A stretch of DNA of 40,900 nucleotides from an uncultured Olsenella sp. (GTDB taxonomy: Bacteria > Actinomycetota > Coriobacteriia > Coriobacteriales > Atopobiaceae). A program made the position numbers and the translations under genes. The stretch's first letter is position 1. Each line of letters starts with the position of its first letter. Location of the stretch: the NCBI GenBank assembly GCA_959598545.1, contig CAUGFC010000002.1, forward strand, positions 1-40,900, written 5' to 3'. The notes under the pieces were generated by a model. That model did no database searches. It was not told where the DNA came from and saw only the letters and a program-made list of their open reading frames with translations. Shown piece by piece: positions 30,328-40,123 of the stretch.

Positions 30328-30696
30328 GTGCCGAGACTCAACGTGATGGGCGAGCTCAGGGCGATCCTCGAGTCCGCCCTGGGCGGCGTGCCCGTTCAGG
30401 TCGGCCTGCCCGGGGAACGGCCGGGGACCGTCGTGGTGGTCCGCCGGTGCGGGGGCGCTCGGCAGGACGCGCTCGTGGACTCGCCGCAGGTCGAGGTCAT
30501 CATGTGGGCCCCGACAGAGGCCAGGGCCGAGGAGCTCGCCGAGCTCGTGGGCGACGCGATGTCGCACCTGCCGTTCGCGCGGGGCTTCTGCGCCTGCGAG
30601 GAGCTCGAGATGCGGACCGACTACGACTACCTCGCCCGGTCCCCGCGCTGGTACGCGCTGTACCGACTGAAGACATACCAACCGAAAGAAGGATAA
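30328..30696 (+). CDS. Tail completion/terminator protein
   Basis: 122 aa, mixed alpha/beta (EVIMWAPTEARAEELAELVG near 53-72). Gene order, directly before the major tail protein, indicates the tail terminator. AAGGAGG precedes the GTG. Confidence 0.7.
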   Translation: MPRLNVMGELRAILESALGGVPVQVGLPGERPGTVVVVRRCGGARQDALVDSPQVEVIMWAPTEARAEELAELVGDAMSHLPFARGFCACEELEMRTDYDYLARSPRWYALYRLKTYQPKEG

Positions 30697-31329
30697 ATGG
30701 CATCCAACAACGAAGAGGCCAAGATTGCCCTCGCGTCAGAGGACGCGACCCCCGCGGCCGATATCGACCCCTCGCTCGTAACCACCGGCTCACCCGTCGA
30801 GGGCGGCTGCGTGTACACGAGCTTCAAGGCCAAGCCGACGCTCCCGGCCGACGCCACGACCAAGATCTCCACGCTCACCGACCTCGTGTCGCTGGGCGAC
30901 CTGTCGCCCGACGGCTTCACGGCCTCCAAGGGCGTGACGGTCAACGAGTTCAAGGGCTGGCACCAGTCCATCGTGCTCACCAAGGTCTCCGAGGAGAAGC
31001 ACCAGTACAAGATGGTCTTCATCGAGTCCGTCCGCTCCTCCGTCGCCAAGCTGCGCTACGGCGCCGACAACGTCGAGACGAACGATGACGGAACGTTCAG
31101 CCACATCAAGGCCGTCGCCAACTCCGACGTGCGCGTCCCGCTCGTCATCGACGAGCTCGAGGACACTGGCAACCTCCGCCGCACCGTCATCCCGCGCGTC
31201 TCCATCGACTCCTACGACGACGTCGAGCACAAGCCCGGCGGACTGGTCCAGTACGGCTTCACCTTCACGGTCCTCAAGACCGCGGACAAGCCGCTGTTCG
31301 ACATCTACCGCGCTAAGCCCGCCGCGTAG
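30697..31329 (+). CDS. Major tail tube protein
   Basis: 210 aa, beta-rich, directly adjoining the previous stop with GAAGGA upstream. Segments such as LVSLGDLSPDGFTASKGVTV and GGLVQYGFTFTVLKTADKPL fit tail tube proteins. A terminator-like hairpin follows, as is usual for this highly expressed gene. Confidence 0.82.
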   Translation: MASNNEEAKIALASEDATPAADIDPSLVTTGSPVEGGCVYTSFKAKPTLPADATTKISTLTDLVSLGDLSPDGFTASKGVTVNEFKGWHQSIVLTKVSEEKHQYKMVFIESVRSSVAKLRYGADNVETNDDGTFSHIKAVANSDVRVPLVIDELEDTGNLRRTVIPRVSIDSYDDVEHKPGGLVQYGFTFTVLKTADKPLFDIYRAKPAA

Positions 31330-31348
31330 ACAGGGCCATAACGAAAAC

Positions 31349-31379
31349 GCCGCCCCGGTTCTGCCGGGGCGGCCCTTTA
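31349..31379 (+). terminator. Partial terminator after the tail tube gene
   Basis: A perfect 10-bp stem GCCGCCCCGG with loop TTCTG, then CCTTTAT. The short T-run should allow read-through into the chaperone genes. Confidence 0.75.
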
Positions 31380-31392
31380 TCTGGGAGGAAAG

Positions 31393-31782
31393 ATGAACAA
31401 GGACTACCTGGCAATGATGGACGAGGGCGAGCTCGAGGCATACGCCAAGGTCCTCGGCTTCACGACCGCCGCCGCGCAGACGGCGGCCGACAAGGCGAAG
31501 CTCATCGAGCAGAAGCGAGGACGCTGCGCCGAGCTGACCGTTCTCGGCATCGCCATGAGCGTCCCCGTCAAGCGAGCGCACGACCGCCGCTTCATCGACG
31601 CCATGAACAAGGAGGACCGCACGACCGAGGAGCTCGACGGGGCGTTCCGCTTCCTCCTCGGCGACGAGCAGTACGCGAGCCTCATGGAGGCCGTGACCGA
31701 GGACGACGGCACGCGGGACGACGATGCGCTGGGCTACGCCTACAACAAGCTGCTCTACTCGGCCGAACTAAAAAACTTCTAG
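31393..31782 (+). CDS. Tail assembly chaperone (gpG-like)
   Basis: 129 aa, helical and acidic at the end. It acts as the short form of the G/GT chaperone pair that coats the tape measure during tail assembly. The gene ends with a slippery heptamer five to six codons from the stop region. Confidence 0.85.
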   Translation: MNKDYLAMMDEGELEAYAKVLGFTTAAAQTAADKAKLIEQKRGRCAELTVLGIAMSVPVKRAHDRRFIDAMNKEDRTTEELDGAFRFLLGDEQYASLMEAVTEDDGTRDDDALGYAYNKLLYSAELKNF

Positions 31783-32150
31783 AGCTCGCCGACCTCGAGG
31801 AACGCCACCTGCCCCTGCTCAGGCACGACTTCAGGGTCTTCTACGGCTGCTGCTACGACGAGGTCGGCGCCGCCGAGGCGTACGACCTCGTGAGGACGCT
31901 GCCGGACGGGTCGCTCACCGTGGCGGCCCTCCACCCGGAGCGCAGCTGGACCCAGGAGCAGCACCTGGCGGCGGACGTCGTGGACAGCGTCTACGCGGCG
32001 GCGACCGCGCTGTGCGGCGGCAAGGCATCGGAAGCCCCGAGGGTGCCCCGCCCGCGGGACGTGGCCGCCGCCGGCGCCGCGGTAGAGCGCGCGGCGTCGG
32101 TTCGTGCCCGCATCGAGAACACCGAGTGGGTGGAGGTGACGGATGGCTGA
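31393..32150 (+). CDS. Frameshifted tail assembly chaperone (gpGT-like)
   Basis: -1 frameshifting at 31770-31776 joins the 128 codons of the upstream frame to 124 codons running from 31776 to 32150, for a 252-aa product. The downstream part (LEERHLPLLRHDFRVFYGC, then an Ala-rich C-terminus ending TEWVEVTDG) has no good start of its own and overlaps the tape measure start by 8 bases. This mirrors lambda G-T and its Gram-positive equivalents. Confidence 0.85.
31770..31776 (+). promoter_or_regulatory. -1 ribosomal frameshift site A AAA AAC
   Basis: The zero-frame codons are CTA AAA AAC TTC TAG. The heptamer is in exact register for slippage of both tRNAs, two codons before the zero-frame stop. 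Confidence 0.9.
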
Positions 32151-35100
32151 GATCGGACGCGCGGACCTGCTGATCGTCCCCAGGTTCGACAACCTTACCA
32201 AGTCGGTCGAGTCCGCGCTCGGCAAGTGCGAGGGGCAGGCGAGCAAGTCCGGCTCCAGCCTCGGCAAGAGCACCGGCTCCGGGTTCGGGAAGGGGCTGGC
32301 CGGCTCCGGCGCGATGATAGGCGCCTTCTCGACGCTCACGTCGAAGGCCATGGACTCCATCTCGTCCCATGTCGGGTCGGCGATCAGCCGCTTCGACACG
32401 CTTAACAACTACCCGAAGGTCATGCGGTCCCTCGGGTACTCCGCCGATTCCGCCAACGCGTCTATCGGCAAGATGTCCGACCGCCTGTCGACCCTGCCCA
32501 CCAGGCTCGACGACATGGTCTCGGTCGTCCAGGGCATCACCGCCACGGTCGGCGACCTCGACAAGGCCACCGACGTCGGACTCGCGCTCAACGACATGCT
32601 CATCGCCTCGGGCAGCTCGACCCAGCTGTGCGCGGCGGCGATGGAGCAGTTCCGCCAGATCCTCTCCAAGGGCAAGCCCGAGATGGAGGACTGGCGCTCG
32701 CTTACGACGGCCGCGCCTGGCCAGATGGACCAGCTGGCGAAATCCATGCTCGGCCCCACGGCAAACGCCAACGACCTGTACGCAGCGCTCGGCGGCGGGG
32801 GCAAGGACCCGACCATCACGCTCGACCAGCTCATGGACAAGATGGTCGAGCTCGATACGCAGGGCGGCGCGAGCTTCGCGTCCTTCAAGGACCAGGCCGA
32901 GACCGCGGCCGGCGGCGTCCAGACGAGCATCCAGAACATGTCGAACTCCGTGACCAAGGGCGTCACCGGGACGCTCGAGGCGATCGGCAGAAACAACATC
33001 GCCGGGGTGCTCGACGACGCGAAGGGCGCCGTGAACGGCTTCTTCAAGGTCGTCAACGGCGGAGTCTCCGCATCGATGCCCCTGGTCAAGCAGCTCTACG
33101 GCGGGTTCAAGGGCCTGGCGCCCGAGATCGTCTCGGGCGCGGCGGGCATCGCGGCGTGGCAGAAGGCGGTGCCCGTCCTCTCCGGCGTCGCGAGCGGCGT
33201 GGGCAAGGCCACCGAGGCGTTCAAACTCGCCCGCGGGGGCGCCGGAACATTCGCCGAGTCGCTCGAGGCGGTTGGCATCGGCTTCAATCCGGTCGCGATC
33301 GGCTGCACCGTCGCGGCCGCCGGCATCGGCATACTCATCGAGAAACAGGTCGAGTGGCAGGCCCGCACGGACGCGCTCAACAAGGCCACGACCGGCCTGG
33401 TCGACGCGGCCTCAAACACCGTGGCGCTCGAGTCCTACGCCGGCAGGGTCGAGAATGTAGGCAAGAAGTCCAGCTTCTCCGCCATGTCCGTCGACGAGCT
33501 CGCCGAGTCGATCGGCAAGCACGTCGACGCCATGAACGAGAACACGAGGGCCGCCGAGTCGCAGATCGCGCAGCTCAACACCGCGCAGCAGATCATCGAC
33601 AACTATGCCGGCAAGACCGACCTGTCCACCGACGCCCAGGGCAGGCTCACGTGGGCGCTGCAGCTGCTCAACGACCAGCTCGGGCTCAACATCTCGGCGC
33701 AGGACGTGGCGAACGGGCAGTACGTCGACGCGGACGGCAACGTCAAGAACCTCAAGCAGTCCATCGACGAGCTCATCGCCTCCAAGAAGAAGGAGGCCGA
33801 GGTGAGCGCCCTCACGGCGAACCTCACCGAGGCGTACCAGGCCCAGTCCGAGGCCGCCGACACGCTCGCCTCCAAGACGAAGCCCTACCAGGACCGCCTG
33901 AAGGAGCTCGCGAAGACCTACCCGGAGCTCTCCAAGGGCGAGCTGGACGCGATAGCCTGCACCGAGAAGGTCGGTAGGGAGTACCACGAGGCTAAGGACC
34001 AGTTCGACTCCGCCTCCGAGAGCATCGACGTGCTCAACGGCAAGCTCGGCGACGCCGCCCAGACCACGCAGGAGGCCGGCAGCACGTTCGAGCACTTCGC
34101 CCAGGCGCAGCTCACGCTCTTCCAGGCCCAGCTCTCGGCGAACGGACAGACGCTCACCTCAGTCTCGGGGTCGCTGTCGCAGCTCGGCGTCAACACCGAG
34201 CAGCTGGCGGGCCTCAGCGACGAGCAGCTCGCCAGGCTGGCGCAGGACTACGACGGCACGGCGCGGTCCATCGTCTCCGACCTTGACGCCTGGGGCGTCT
34301 CGATGGACGAGGGCGCCGCCTCGACGGTCCGCGCCGCGAGCCAGATCCAGGCCGCGCTCGAGGACATGGGCGGCAAGCTCAAGAAGGCGTTCTCGAAGGA
34401 GAACATCGACTTCGGCGCGTTCTCGGACGCCTGCGCCGCCGCCGGGGTCTCTACCGAGACGCTCAACAGCATCGGTTCGGCCAACCTCGCCGCGCTCGCG
34501 CACAACTTCAACGGCAACATCGACCAGATGGTGTGGGCCGTCCAGAACTACAACGCGCAGCCGATCGTCGACAAGAACGGCAACGTTACCGTCGACCAGA
34601 CCCAGCTGATGGATGCCCAGGGAAACGTGTACACCTGGAACGGCTCGCAGCTGATGGACAAGAACGGCGTCGTCGACGTGAGCGTCGGCGACCTGCGCGA
34701 CGCCCAGGGCAACCTCGTGACTTGGAACGGCACGGCTCTCCAGTCCAAGAACGGCAAGGCAAAGGTCGACAAGAAGGAAGTCGACAGGGCGCAGACCTCG
34801 GTGGACAAGCTCAACGGCACCAAGCTCAAGAGCAAGGAGATGACCGCCAAGGCGAGCTACGGGACGCTGCCGAAGTGCCAGTCTGCGATGCAGGCGGTGA
34901 TGAACGAGCCGTTCCACTCAAGGTCGGCGACGATCACCACGACCTACGTGACCGTCAACAGGACGCGCAACGAGAAGGCCGCAGGCGGCATACGGCACGC
35001 CGATGGCGGCATTCGCATGCACGCGCACGGAGCCATCGTCGACGCGCCGGTGACCGGCTACCCGCTCGACTGGGTGGGCGAGGACGGCGCCGAGGCAATC

Positions 35101-35301
35101 GTGCCGCTCACCAACCGAAAGTACTCGGAGCCGTTCGCGGCGACCATCGCCGAGCAGATGGCAAAGCTCGGGGGCCAGCGCGGCGACGTCTACAACATCT
35201 ACCTCGACGGGTCGGCCCTCGAGGTCGACGAGCGCGTCGCGGAGGCGCTCAGGGCGCTGGTCTCCGAACTCAAGAGGACCGTCAGGACCGGAAGGGGGTA
35301 G
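32143..35301 (+). CDS. Tape measure protein
   Basis: 1052 aa; sets tail length. The N-terminal tape-measure domain includes FDTLNNYPKVMRSLGYSA and MEQFRQILSKGKPEMEDWRS (about 85-190). A hydrophobic segment (VAIGCTVAAAGIGILI) is near 385-400, and long helical stretches follow. Around 815-870 there are two copies of a 28-residue repeat with DAQGN and TWNG. The C-terminus (HADGGIRMHAHGAIVDAP, GEDGAEAIVPLTNR) is typical. The length implies a long non-contractile tail; no sheath gene is present. Confidence 0.95.
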   Translation: MAEIGRADLLIVPRFDNLTKSVESALGKCEGQASKSGSSLGKSTGSGFGKGLAGSGAMIGAFSTLTSKAMDSISSHVGSAISRFDTLNNYPKVMRSLGYSADSANASIGKMSDRLSTLPTRLDDMVSVVQGITATVGDLDKATDVGLALNDMLIASGSSTQLCAAAMEQFRQILSKGKPEMEDWRSLTTAAPGQMDQLAKSMLGPTANANDLYAALGGGGKDPTITLDQLMDKMVELDTQGGASFASFKDQAETAAGGVQTSIQNMSNSVTKGVTGTLEAIGRNNIAGVLDDAKGAVNGFFKVVNGGVSASMPLVKQLYGGFKGLAPEIVSGAAGIAAWQKAVPVLSGVASGVGKATEAFKLARGGAGTFAESLEAVGIGFNPVAIGCTVAAAGIGILIEKQVEWQARTDALNKATTGLVDAASNTVALESYAGRVENVGKKSSFSAMSVDELAESIGKHVDAMNENTRAAESQIAQLNTAQQIIDNYAGKTDLSTDAQGRLTWALQLLNDQLGLNISAQDVANGQYVDADGNVKNLKQSIDELIASKKKEAEVSALTANLTEAYQAQSEAADTLASKTKPYQDRLKELAKTYPELSKGELDAIACTEKVGREYHEAKDQFDSASESIDVLNGKLGDAAQTTQEAGSTFEHFAQAQLTLFQAQLSANGQTLTSVSGSLSQLGVNTEQLAGLSDEQLARLAQDYDGTARSIVSDLDAWGVSMDEGAASTVRAASQIQAALEDMGGKLKKAFSKENIDFGAFSDACAAAGVSTETLNSIGSANLAALAHNFNGNIDQMVWAVQNYNAQPIVDKNGNVTVDQTQLMDAQGNVYTWNGSQLMDKNGVVDVSVGDLRDAQGNLVTWNGTALQSKNGKAKVDKKEVDRAQTSVDKLNGTKLKSKEMTAKASYGTLPKCQSAMQAVMNEPFHSRSATITTTYVTVNRTRNEKAAGGIRHADGGIRMHAHGAIVDAPVTGYPLDWVGEDGAEAIVPLTNRKYSEPFAATIAEQMAKLGGQRGDVYNIYLDGSALEVDERVAEALRALVSELKRTVRTGRG

Positions 35302-35304
35302 CAG

Positions 35305-37632
35305 ATGGCATCAGCGCAGACGACCAGGGGAGGCGTGACGTACTACACCGTCAACCTCTCCACGTCCGTGTCGAACGTGAACGACACCACGGCCCGCATC
35401 TACTGGACCGCCACCGTCGACTTCGGAGACTGGTACTACTACGGCGTGCGCCTGCACGTCAAGGTCGGCGGCGTCTGGCGCGCGTCGGGCGACGGCTACA
35501 CGACCTCCTCCTGGAAGCGCGCCGTCACCGTCAGTGGGTACACCGACGCGGAGCGCAAGGACAACGACTACGACGTCTGGGTCGAGGCGTACACCGAGTC
35601 CGTGGCAGTCAACGGCTACGGCGGGGTCGGCGCGACGACCTCCTGCGGCGAGGGCGCCAGGATCGGCAAGGTCCCGGCATACGAGCCCGCGGCCCCGACC
35701 GACCTCAGGGTCACGCGCTCGACCGACGGGACAACCGAGCTCGAGTGGGTCAACCACCCGGACGACGATGCTAGGAAGTACTACGACGGCATCAACGTCT
35801 ACCGCCATACCAACGGCGGCGACACCGAGAACCCCTACAACAGCGTCACGATCTCCAACTGGCGCGACACGTCGACATCGGCAAACAATTACTACGACTA
35901 CGACGTAAGGGCGCGCTGGCGAGGCGGCACGTCGGAGAGAACGAGCTCCGTGCGCGTCTACAAGACGCCCTCCCCACCGGCATCGGTCTCGCTATCGCGC
36001 TCCGGCGACGGCGAGGTCTCGCTGGTCGTCAGGGGTCCCGATATCCCGTTCTGGATTAGCGGCTTCGATGTCCGCGCGACCTCCGACGGCGGCAGGACCT
36101 ACAAGCCCCGCGCCCTTACCGCCGACAGACAGGAGCCGGGCGTCTGGACCATGACCGACCCGTCTGCCGTGGCGGGAGAGAAGGTCGTCTACGAGGTCCG
36201 CACCTACCGCGAGGAGCCCGTGGCGGGCGCGGGGGACACCGTCTTCTCCGCGTGGACGGCATCCAACGCAGTGGCGACGATCTGCCCGCCGTACGCGCCC
36301 GCCGTCTCCGGGGTCGACCCCGCCTACCCGACTGGGTCGACGGCGACCATCGGCTGGACGCGGAACCACCCCGACGGGACAGCCCAGACGGCGGCGCAGA
36401 TTGAGCTGGTCGGGCCCGATGGCAAGACCGTCCCGCACCACATCACCGGGCCCGCGTCGACGACATCCCTGAGCCTGTCCGCGAAGGGCACCTACCGGCT
36501 ACGCGTCCGCACCAAGGGCGCCGACCCCTCATGGGGAGCGTGGTCGGAGTACGCGGTGTTCAGGGTCGCCGACCCGCCGCAGGCGTTCTTCACGACCCCC
36601 GCGGAGGACGGCGAGGCCGTCGTCGAGCTCCCGCTGCGCGCCGCCTGGACCGCTGTCGACGAGACCGGCATCACCTACCAGCGCCTGAGGCTGCTGCGCG
36701 GCGGCTCCGCGGTCATCGACACATCGGTCGCCGCGGGCGCGCGGTCGCACGAGATCGCCTCCGGCCTGGAGAACAGGTCCGCGTACGTCCTCGAGCTCAC
36801 CGTCCGCGGCGGCTCGAGCCTGTCCACGACCGTCACCCGCTCGTTCTCGACCGACTGGCTCGTGCCCGCCACGCCCATCGTCAACGTCTCCTACAGCGAC
36901 GCGCTCGCAGCCGTCGTCACGGTGCGCGACGGCATCTCGGAGTTCTCCGTCAGGGACCACAAGCTGCGCGGCCCCATGGCCATGACGCCCGAGGGCAACA
37001 TCCGCATCAGGGGCGGCATGTCCATAAAGGGGACGCGCGCAACCGTCCACAGCCTCCCGCCGTGCGCCTCGTTCGATATCGAGCGCGTGCTCGCGGACGG
37101 CTCGAGGCTCCTGCTCGCGAGCGGCCTCAAGTCCGGGCAGAGCGTCATCGACCGCCTGCCGCCGCTCAACGTCGGGTTCTCCTACGTCGCGCGCGGCTAC
37201 GCGGCCTCCGGAACCACCTCGACGACCGAGGTGGGGACCGTGTGCCCGTGCGACGGGTTCGCCCTCAACTTCGGGCCGGACGCCTCCGAGGTCGTCGTGG
37301 GCGACAGGAACATGGGCGGCCCGCCGCAGTACTCGGCGAGCCCCGAGCGCGAGCGCGACCAGTTCCACTTCGTCGGCGGCGGCCTGCCCATGGGGTTCGA
37401 GAGCGGCAACCTCTCGATGAAGGAGTCGATGGAGTTCACGATCGAGGAGGACGACTACCTGCGCGTCCGCGGCCTGTTCGGCCGCTACGGAAGCGCCTGG
37501 GTGCGACCCCATCTGGGCGACCGCGGCTTCGCCGCCGTCACGGGGACGCTCGCCAGGTGCGCGCCTGAGGACTACAGGGTGTCCGTATCGACGAAGAGGG
37601 AGCGATGGAGGGAGCCCAACGGTGTCGGATGA
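35305..37632 (+). CDS. Tail protein with fibronectin-III-like domains
   Basis: 775 aa. Several beta-sandwich, FN3-like modules are visible (for example APTDLRVTRSTDGTTELEWV near 134-153, and PPASVSLSRSGDGEVSLVV). The C-terminal part from about 520 is different and may be the ring-forming distal tail segment. Position after the tape measure and before the hub fits a distal-tail (Dit-like) protein enlarged with adhesion modules. Confidence 0.75.
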   Translation: MASAQTTRGGVTYYTVNLSTSVSNVNDTTARIYWTATVDFGDWYYYGVRLHVKVGGVWRASGDGYTTSSWKRAVTVSGYTDAERKDNDYDVWVEAYTESVAVNGYGGVGATTSCGEGARIGKVPAYEPAAPTDLRVTRSTDGTTELEWVNHPDDDARKYYDGINVYRHTNGGDTENPYNSVTISNWRDTSTSANNYYDYDVRARWRGGTSERTSSVRVYKTPSPPASVSLSRSGDGEVSLVVRGPDIPFWISGFDVRATSDGGRTYKPRALTADRQEPGVWTMTDPSAVAGEKVVYEVRTYREEPVAGAGDTVFSAWTASNAVATICPPYAPAVSGVDPAYPTGSTATIGWTRNHPDGTAQTAAQIELVGPDGKTVPHHITGPASTTSLSLSAKGTYRLRVRTKGADPSWGAWSEYAVFRVADPPQAFFTTPAEDGEAVVELPLRAAWTAVDETGITYQRLRLLRGGSAVIDTSVAAGARSHEIASGLENRSAYVLELTVRGGSSLSTTVTRSFSTDWLVPATPIVNVSYSDALAAVVTVRDGISEFSVRDHKLRGPMAMTPEGNIRIRGGMSIKGTRATVHSLPPCASFDIERVLADGSRLLLASGLKSGQSVIDRLPPLNVGFSYVARGYAASGTTSTTEVGTVCPCDGFALNFGPDASEVVVGDRNMGGPPQYSASPERERDQFHFVGGGLPMGFESGNLSMKESMEFTIEEDDYLRVRGLFGRYGSAWVRPHLGDRGFAAVTGTLARCAPEDYRVSVSTKRERWREPNGVG

Positions 37633-39196
37633 TATCTGGCTCGCGTCGTTCAGGACCTCCTACCGGTACGCCCGCGTTTCGCGGTCGACCGGCCTGGAGA
37701 CCGGCGCCATCGAGTGCTTCACCGGCGGGAGCATCAGCCGCAACCAGGACACGGACACCTATGAGTCCGCATCGCTGGACTACGTCGGCAGGCTCGACAT
37801 GGGCAACGACTTCGTGCGCATCTACCTCGACGCGGAGGACCCGATCTCGGGCGCGTCGCGCACCGTGTGCCTGGGGACCTTCGAGTGCTCGACGCCGTCC
37901 CGCACGGTGAGCGGCGAGGTGGCGACCGGCATCGCGACGCTCTACGGCAGACTCCACGACCTCGCGAAGGACGACTTCGACGAGCCGTACACCGTGCCGG
38001 CCGGCGCAAACGCGGTCTCCGCGGCCAAGGCGATCGCGGAGGGGTGCGGGCTCGAGGTGGTCGCGGAGCCGAGCGACTACACGCTGTCGACGGCATGGGT
38101 CTTCGGGATCGCCGCCACGGCGGACACGCCGGACAACAAGCTGGGCGCGGTCAATAGGCTGCTCTCCGCTGCAGGATTCAGGAGCGCGTCGACCGACGCC
38201 TACGGGCGCGTGCTGTTCAGGCGTTACCTGGAACCGGCGGCGAGGCCGATCGACCACACCTTCTCAGAGGGCGAGGACTGCCGGGTGCTTCCCGACCTCA
38301 CCGACGAGCAGGACGACTTCGACGCGGTGAACGTGGTGCACGTCGACTTCGCTACCCAGGGCGAGAGCGTCAGGGGAACGGCCTCGGACGACAGCCCGCA
38401 GAGCGAGTGGTCGACCGTCTCCACGGGCCGCCGCATCGTGAAGCGGTACCAGTACAGCGACCTCCCGTCAGGGGAGAGCGTCATCGCCGGCGGCTCCTAC
38501 CCGCTCGCCGGAGACGGCACCCACGACAGCGCGACCTTCAGGTGCAGCGGCGGCGGGGGGACCATCGAGACCGTCGGCGTTTCCGGGTGCCCGATCGGCG
38601 GCATCAGCCAGGCGATCCGCATCACGAAGGGGTCGGGCTCCGGCGAGATCGGCATCGCCCAGGACAAGATATTCCTCAAGAAGGGCCAGCCGTACACCGA
38701 GTCCGTTTACCTCTACGCGTCGCAGAGGGTGCAGGTGAGGGTCCAGCCAATCTGGCGCGAGGACGACGGGGGAGAGACCGCGACGGTCGCCATCGGGCCA
38801 GGCTGGACGAGGCTGTCGCTCACGGCCACCCCGGCCAAGTCCGAGGAATACAGCGCGGGCTACATCTACCTTGCCGCTAGCGCGCCGACCGGATCGTACA
38901 TCGACGTAGCGCAGGTCAAGGTCGAGGAGGGCGTTGTGGCAACGCAGTTCGCGGTCGAGGCTGCGAACGAGAAGGCGGCGAGCCTGCTCGCCACCGAGTG
39001 CTCGGTCATCCGCCGCCCGATCATCACGGCGATCTTCAACCCGTCGGCGGACGTCTACTCGGCGTGCGCCATCAGGCTGCCGTCTGTCGGGATCGAGCTC
39101 GCCCGCGCCTGCATCCGGAAGATGGACCTCGAGCTCTCGATGGGATGCCCAATGAGGATCGAGCTCCGCATGTACATGAGGGGTGATGCCTCGTGA
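37622..39196 (+). CDS. Baseplate hub / tail-associated protein with carbohydrate-binding-like domain
   Basis: 524 aa. The N-terminal 1-260 looks like a gp27/Tal-type hub (IECFTGGSISRNQDTDTYES; VSAAKAIAEGCGLEVV). An inserted or following beta domain at about 300-440 (AIRITKGSGSGEIGIAQDKI; WTRLSLTATP; YIDVAQVKVEEG) resembles CBM-type modules, suggesting surface-sugar binding. GTG 37622 overlaps the previous gene. Confidence 0.75.
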   Translation: MSDDIWLASFRTSYRYARVSRSTGLETGAIECFTGGSISRNQDTDTYESASLDYVGRLDMGNDFVRIYLDAEDPISGASRTVCLGTFECSTPSRTVSGEVATGIATLYGRLHDLAKDDFDEPYTVPAGANAVSAAKAIAEGCGLEVVAEPSDYTLSTAWVFGIAATADTPDNKLGAVNRLLSAAGFRSASTDAYGRVLFRRYLEPAARPIDHTFSEGEDCRVLPDLTDEQDDFDAVNVVHVDFATQGESVRGTASDDSPQSEWSTVSTGRRIVKRYQYSDLPSGESVIAGGSYPLAGDGTHDSATFRCSGGGGTIETVGVSGCPIGGISQAIRITKGSGSGEIGIAQDKIFLKKGQPYTESVYLYASQRVQVRVQPIWREDDGGETATVAIGPGWTRLSLTATPAKSEEYSAGYIYLAASAPTGSYIDVAQVKVEEGVVATQFAVEAANEKAASLLATECSVIRRPIITAIFNPSADVYSACAIRLPSVGIELARACIRKMDLELSMGCPMRIELRMYMRGDAS

Positions 39197-39438
39197 GCGC
39201 CATGCCGTCCCTGGCCGCGGACCTTGCCGATATCGTCGCCGGCCCTTCGGCGCCCGGCGTCTCGATCGCCTACGGCACCGTCGTCGCGGCGGACTCCAGG
39301 GCCGTCGACGTGCGCATCGGGGGCTCGGTTGTCGCCGGCATCTGCATGACGACGTCCTGTCGGGGCGCGGCGCCCGGTCAGCGCGCCATCCTCATCGGGT
39401 CGCCGCCGCTCTGGACGGCGATCGGGATCATCGCTTGA
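39193..39438 (+). CDS. Small baseplate/spike protein
   Basis: 81 aa with an OB-like pattern (GVSIAYGTVVAADSRAVDVR, then PGQRAILIGSPPLWTAIGII). Similar small proteins next to hub genes form spike or baseplate parts. GTGA overlap. Confidence 0.6.
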   Translation: MSAMPSLAADLADIVAGPSAPGVSIAYGTVVAADSRAVDVRIGGSVVAGICMTTSCRGAAPGQRAILIGSPPLWTAIGIIA

Positions 39439-39475
39439 TTATCGTGCGGGCGCAGGCCCGCGGAAGGGAAGCCGC

Positions 39476-40114
39476 ATGGCCAACAACAGCGACGGGTCCG
39501 CCGTCTACGAGGTGAAGGTCGGGGAGGACGACTATATCGACGGCCTCGACGTGACGGAGAGCGACGGTAGCATCACCACCTACCTGTTCCGCCCGGCAAA
39601 CTACGACGAAGTCGAGGCGGCGCGAAAGAGGGCCGAGAGCGCCGCGTTGCTGGCGAGCAGCGCCGCAGGCACCGCAAAGACTCAGGCATATGACGCCAAC
39701 GTCGCCGCCGGAGCTGCCAGAACGGCCGCCGCGAAGTGCTCGACTGCCACCGAGAACGCCAACGCCGCCGTTCAGAAGGCGAATGCCGCGAACGATACCG
39801 CAAGCGCCTCGACTGCGCTGGCGAGCAATGCGGCCGCCGCGGCCAACGGCGCGGCGTCTCATGCCGAGGCCGCCGCGAACCAGGCGCTGCAGATCGCGAA
39901 CTCGGTGGCGCAGGGCGCCGGCGGCGAATCCGATATCGCGGAGCTGCGCCGTCAGAACGGCCAGCTCGCGACGATGCTCGCCGACGCGACGGGGAAGTTC
40001 ATCTACATGGACGGGACCGTCTACTGCCCGGCATCCAAGGCGTCGGTGTCCGGCGACACGGTGTCGTTCGGCGGCACGTGCTCGGTCTCGGGCAGCACGG
40101 TAACCCTTGCCTAA
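39476..40114 (+). CDS. Ala-rich tail fibre-like protein
   Basis: 212 aa. A short beta N-terminus precedes an Ala-rich coiled coil (about 45-155, heptads of Ala/Asn) and a C-terminal beta tip (FIYMDGTVYCPASKASV). This is a trimeric fibre layout. GGAAGGGAAG precedes the ATG. Confidence 0.75.
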   Translation: MANNSDGSAVYEVKVGEDDYIDGLDVTESDGSITTYLFRPANYDEVEAARKRAESAALLASSAAGTAKTQAYDANVAAGAARTAAAKCSTATENANAAVQKANAANDTASASTALASNAAAAANGAASHAEAAANQALQIANSVAQGAGGESDIAELRRQNGQLATMLADATGKFIYMDGTVYCPASKASVSGDTVSFGGTCSVSGSTVTLA

Positions 40115-40123
40115 GGAGGATAA

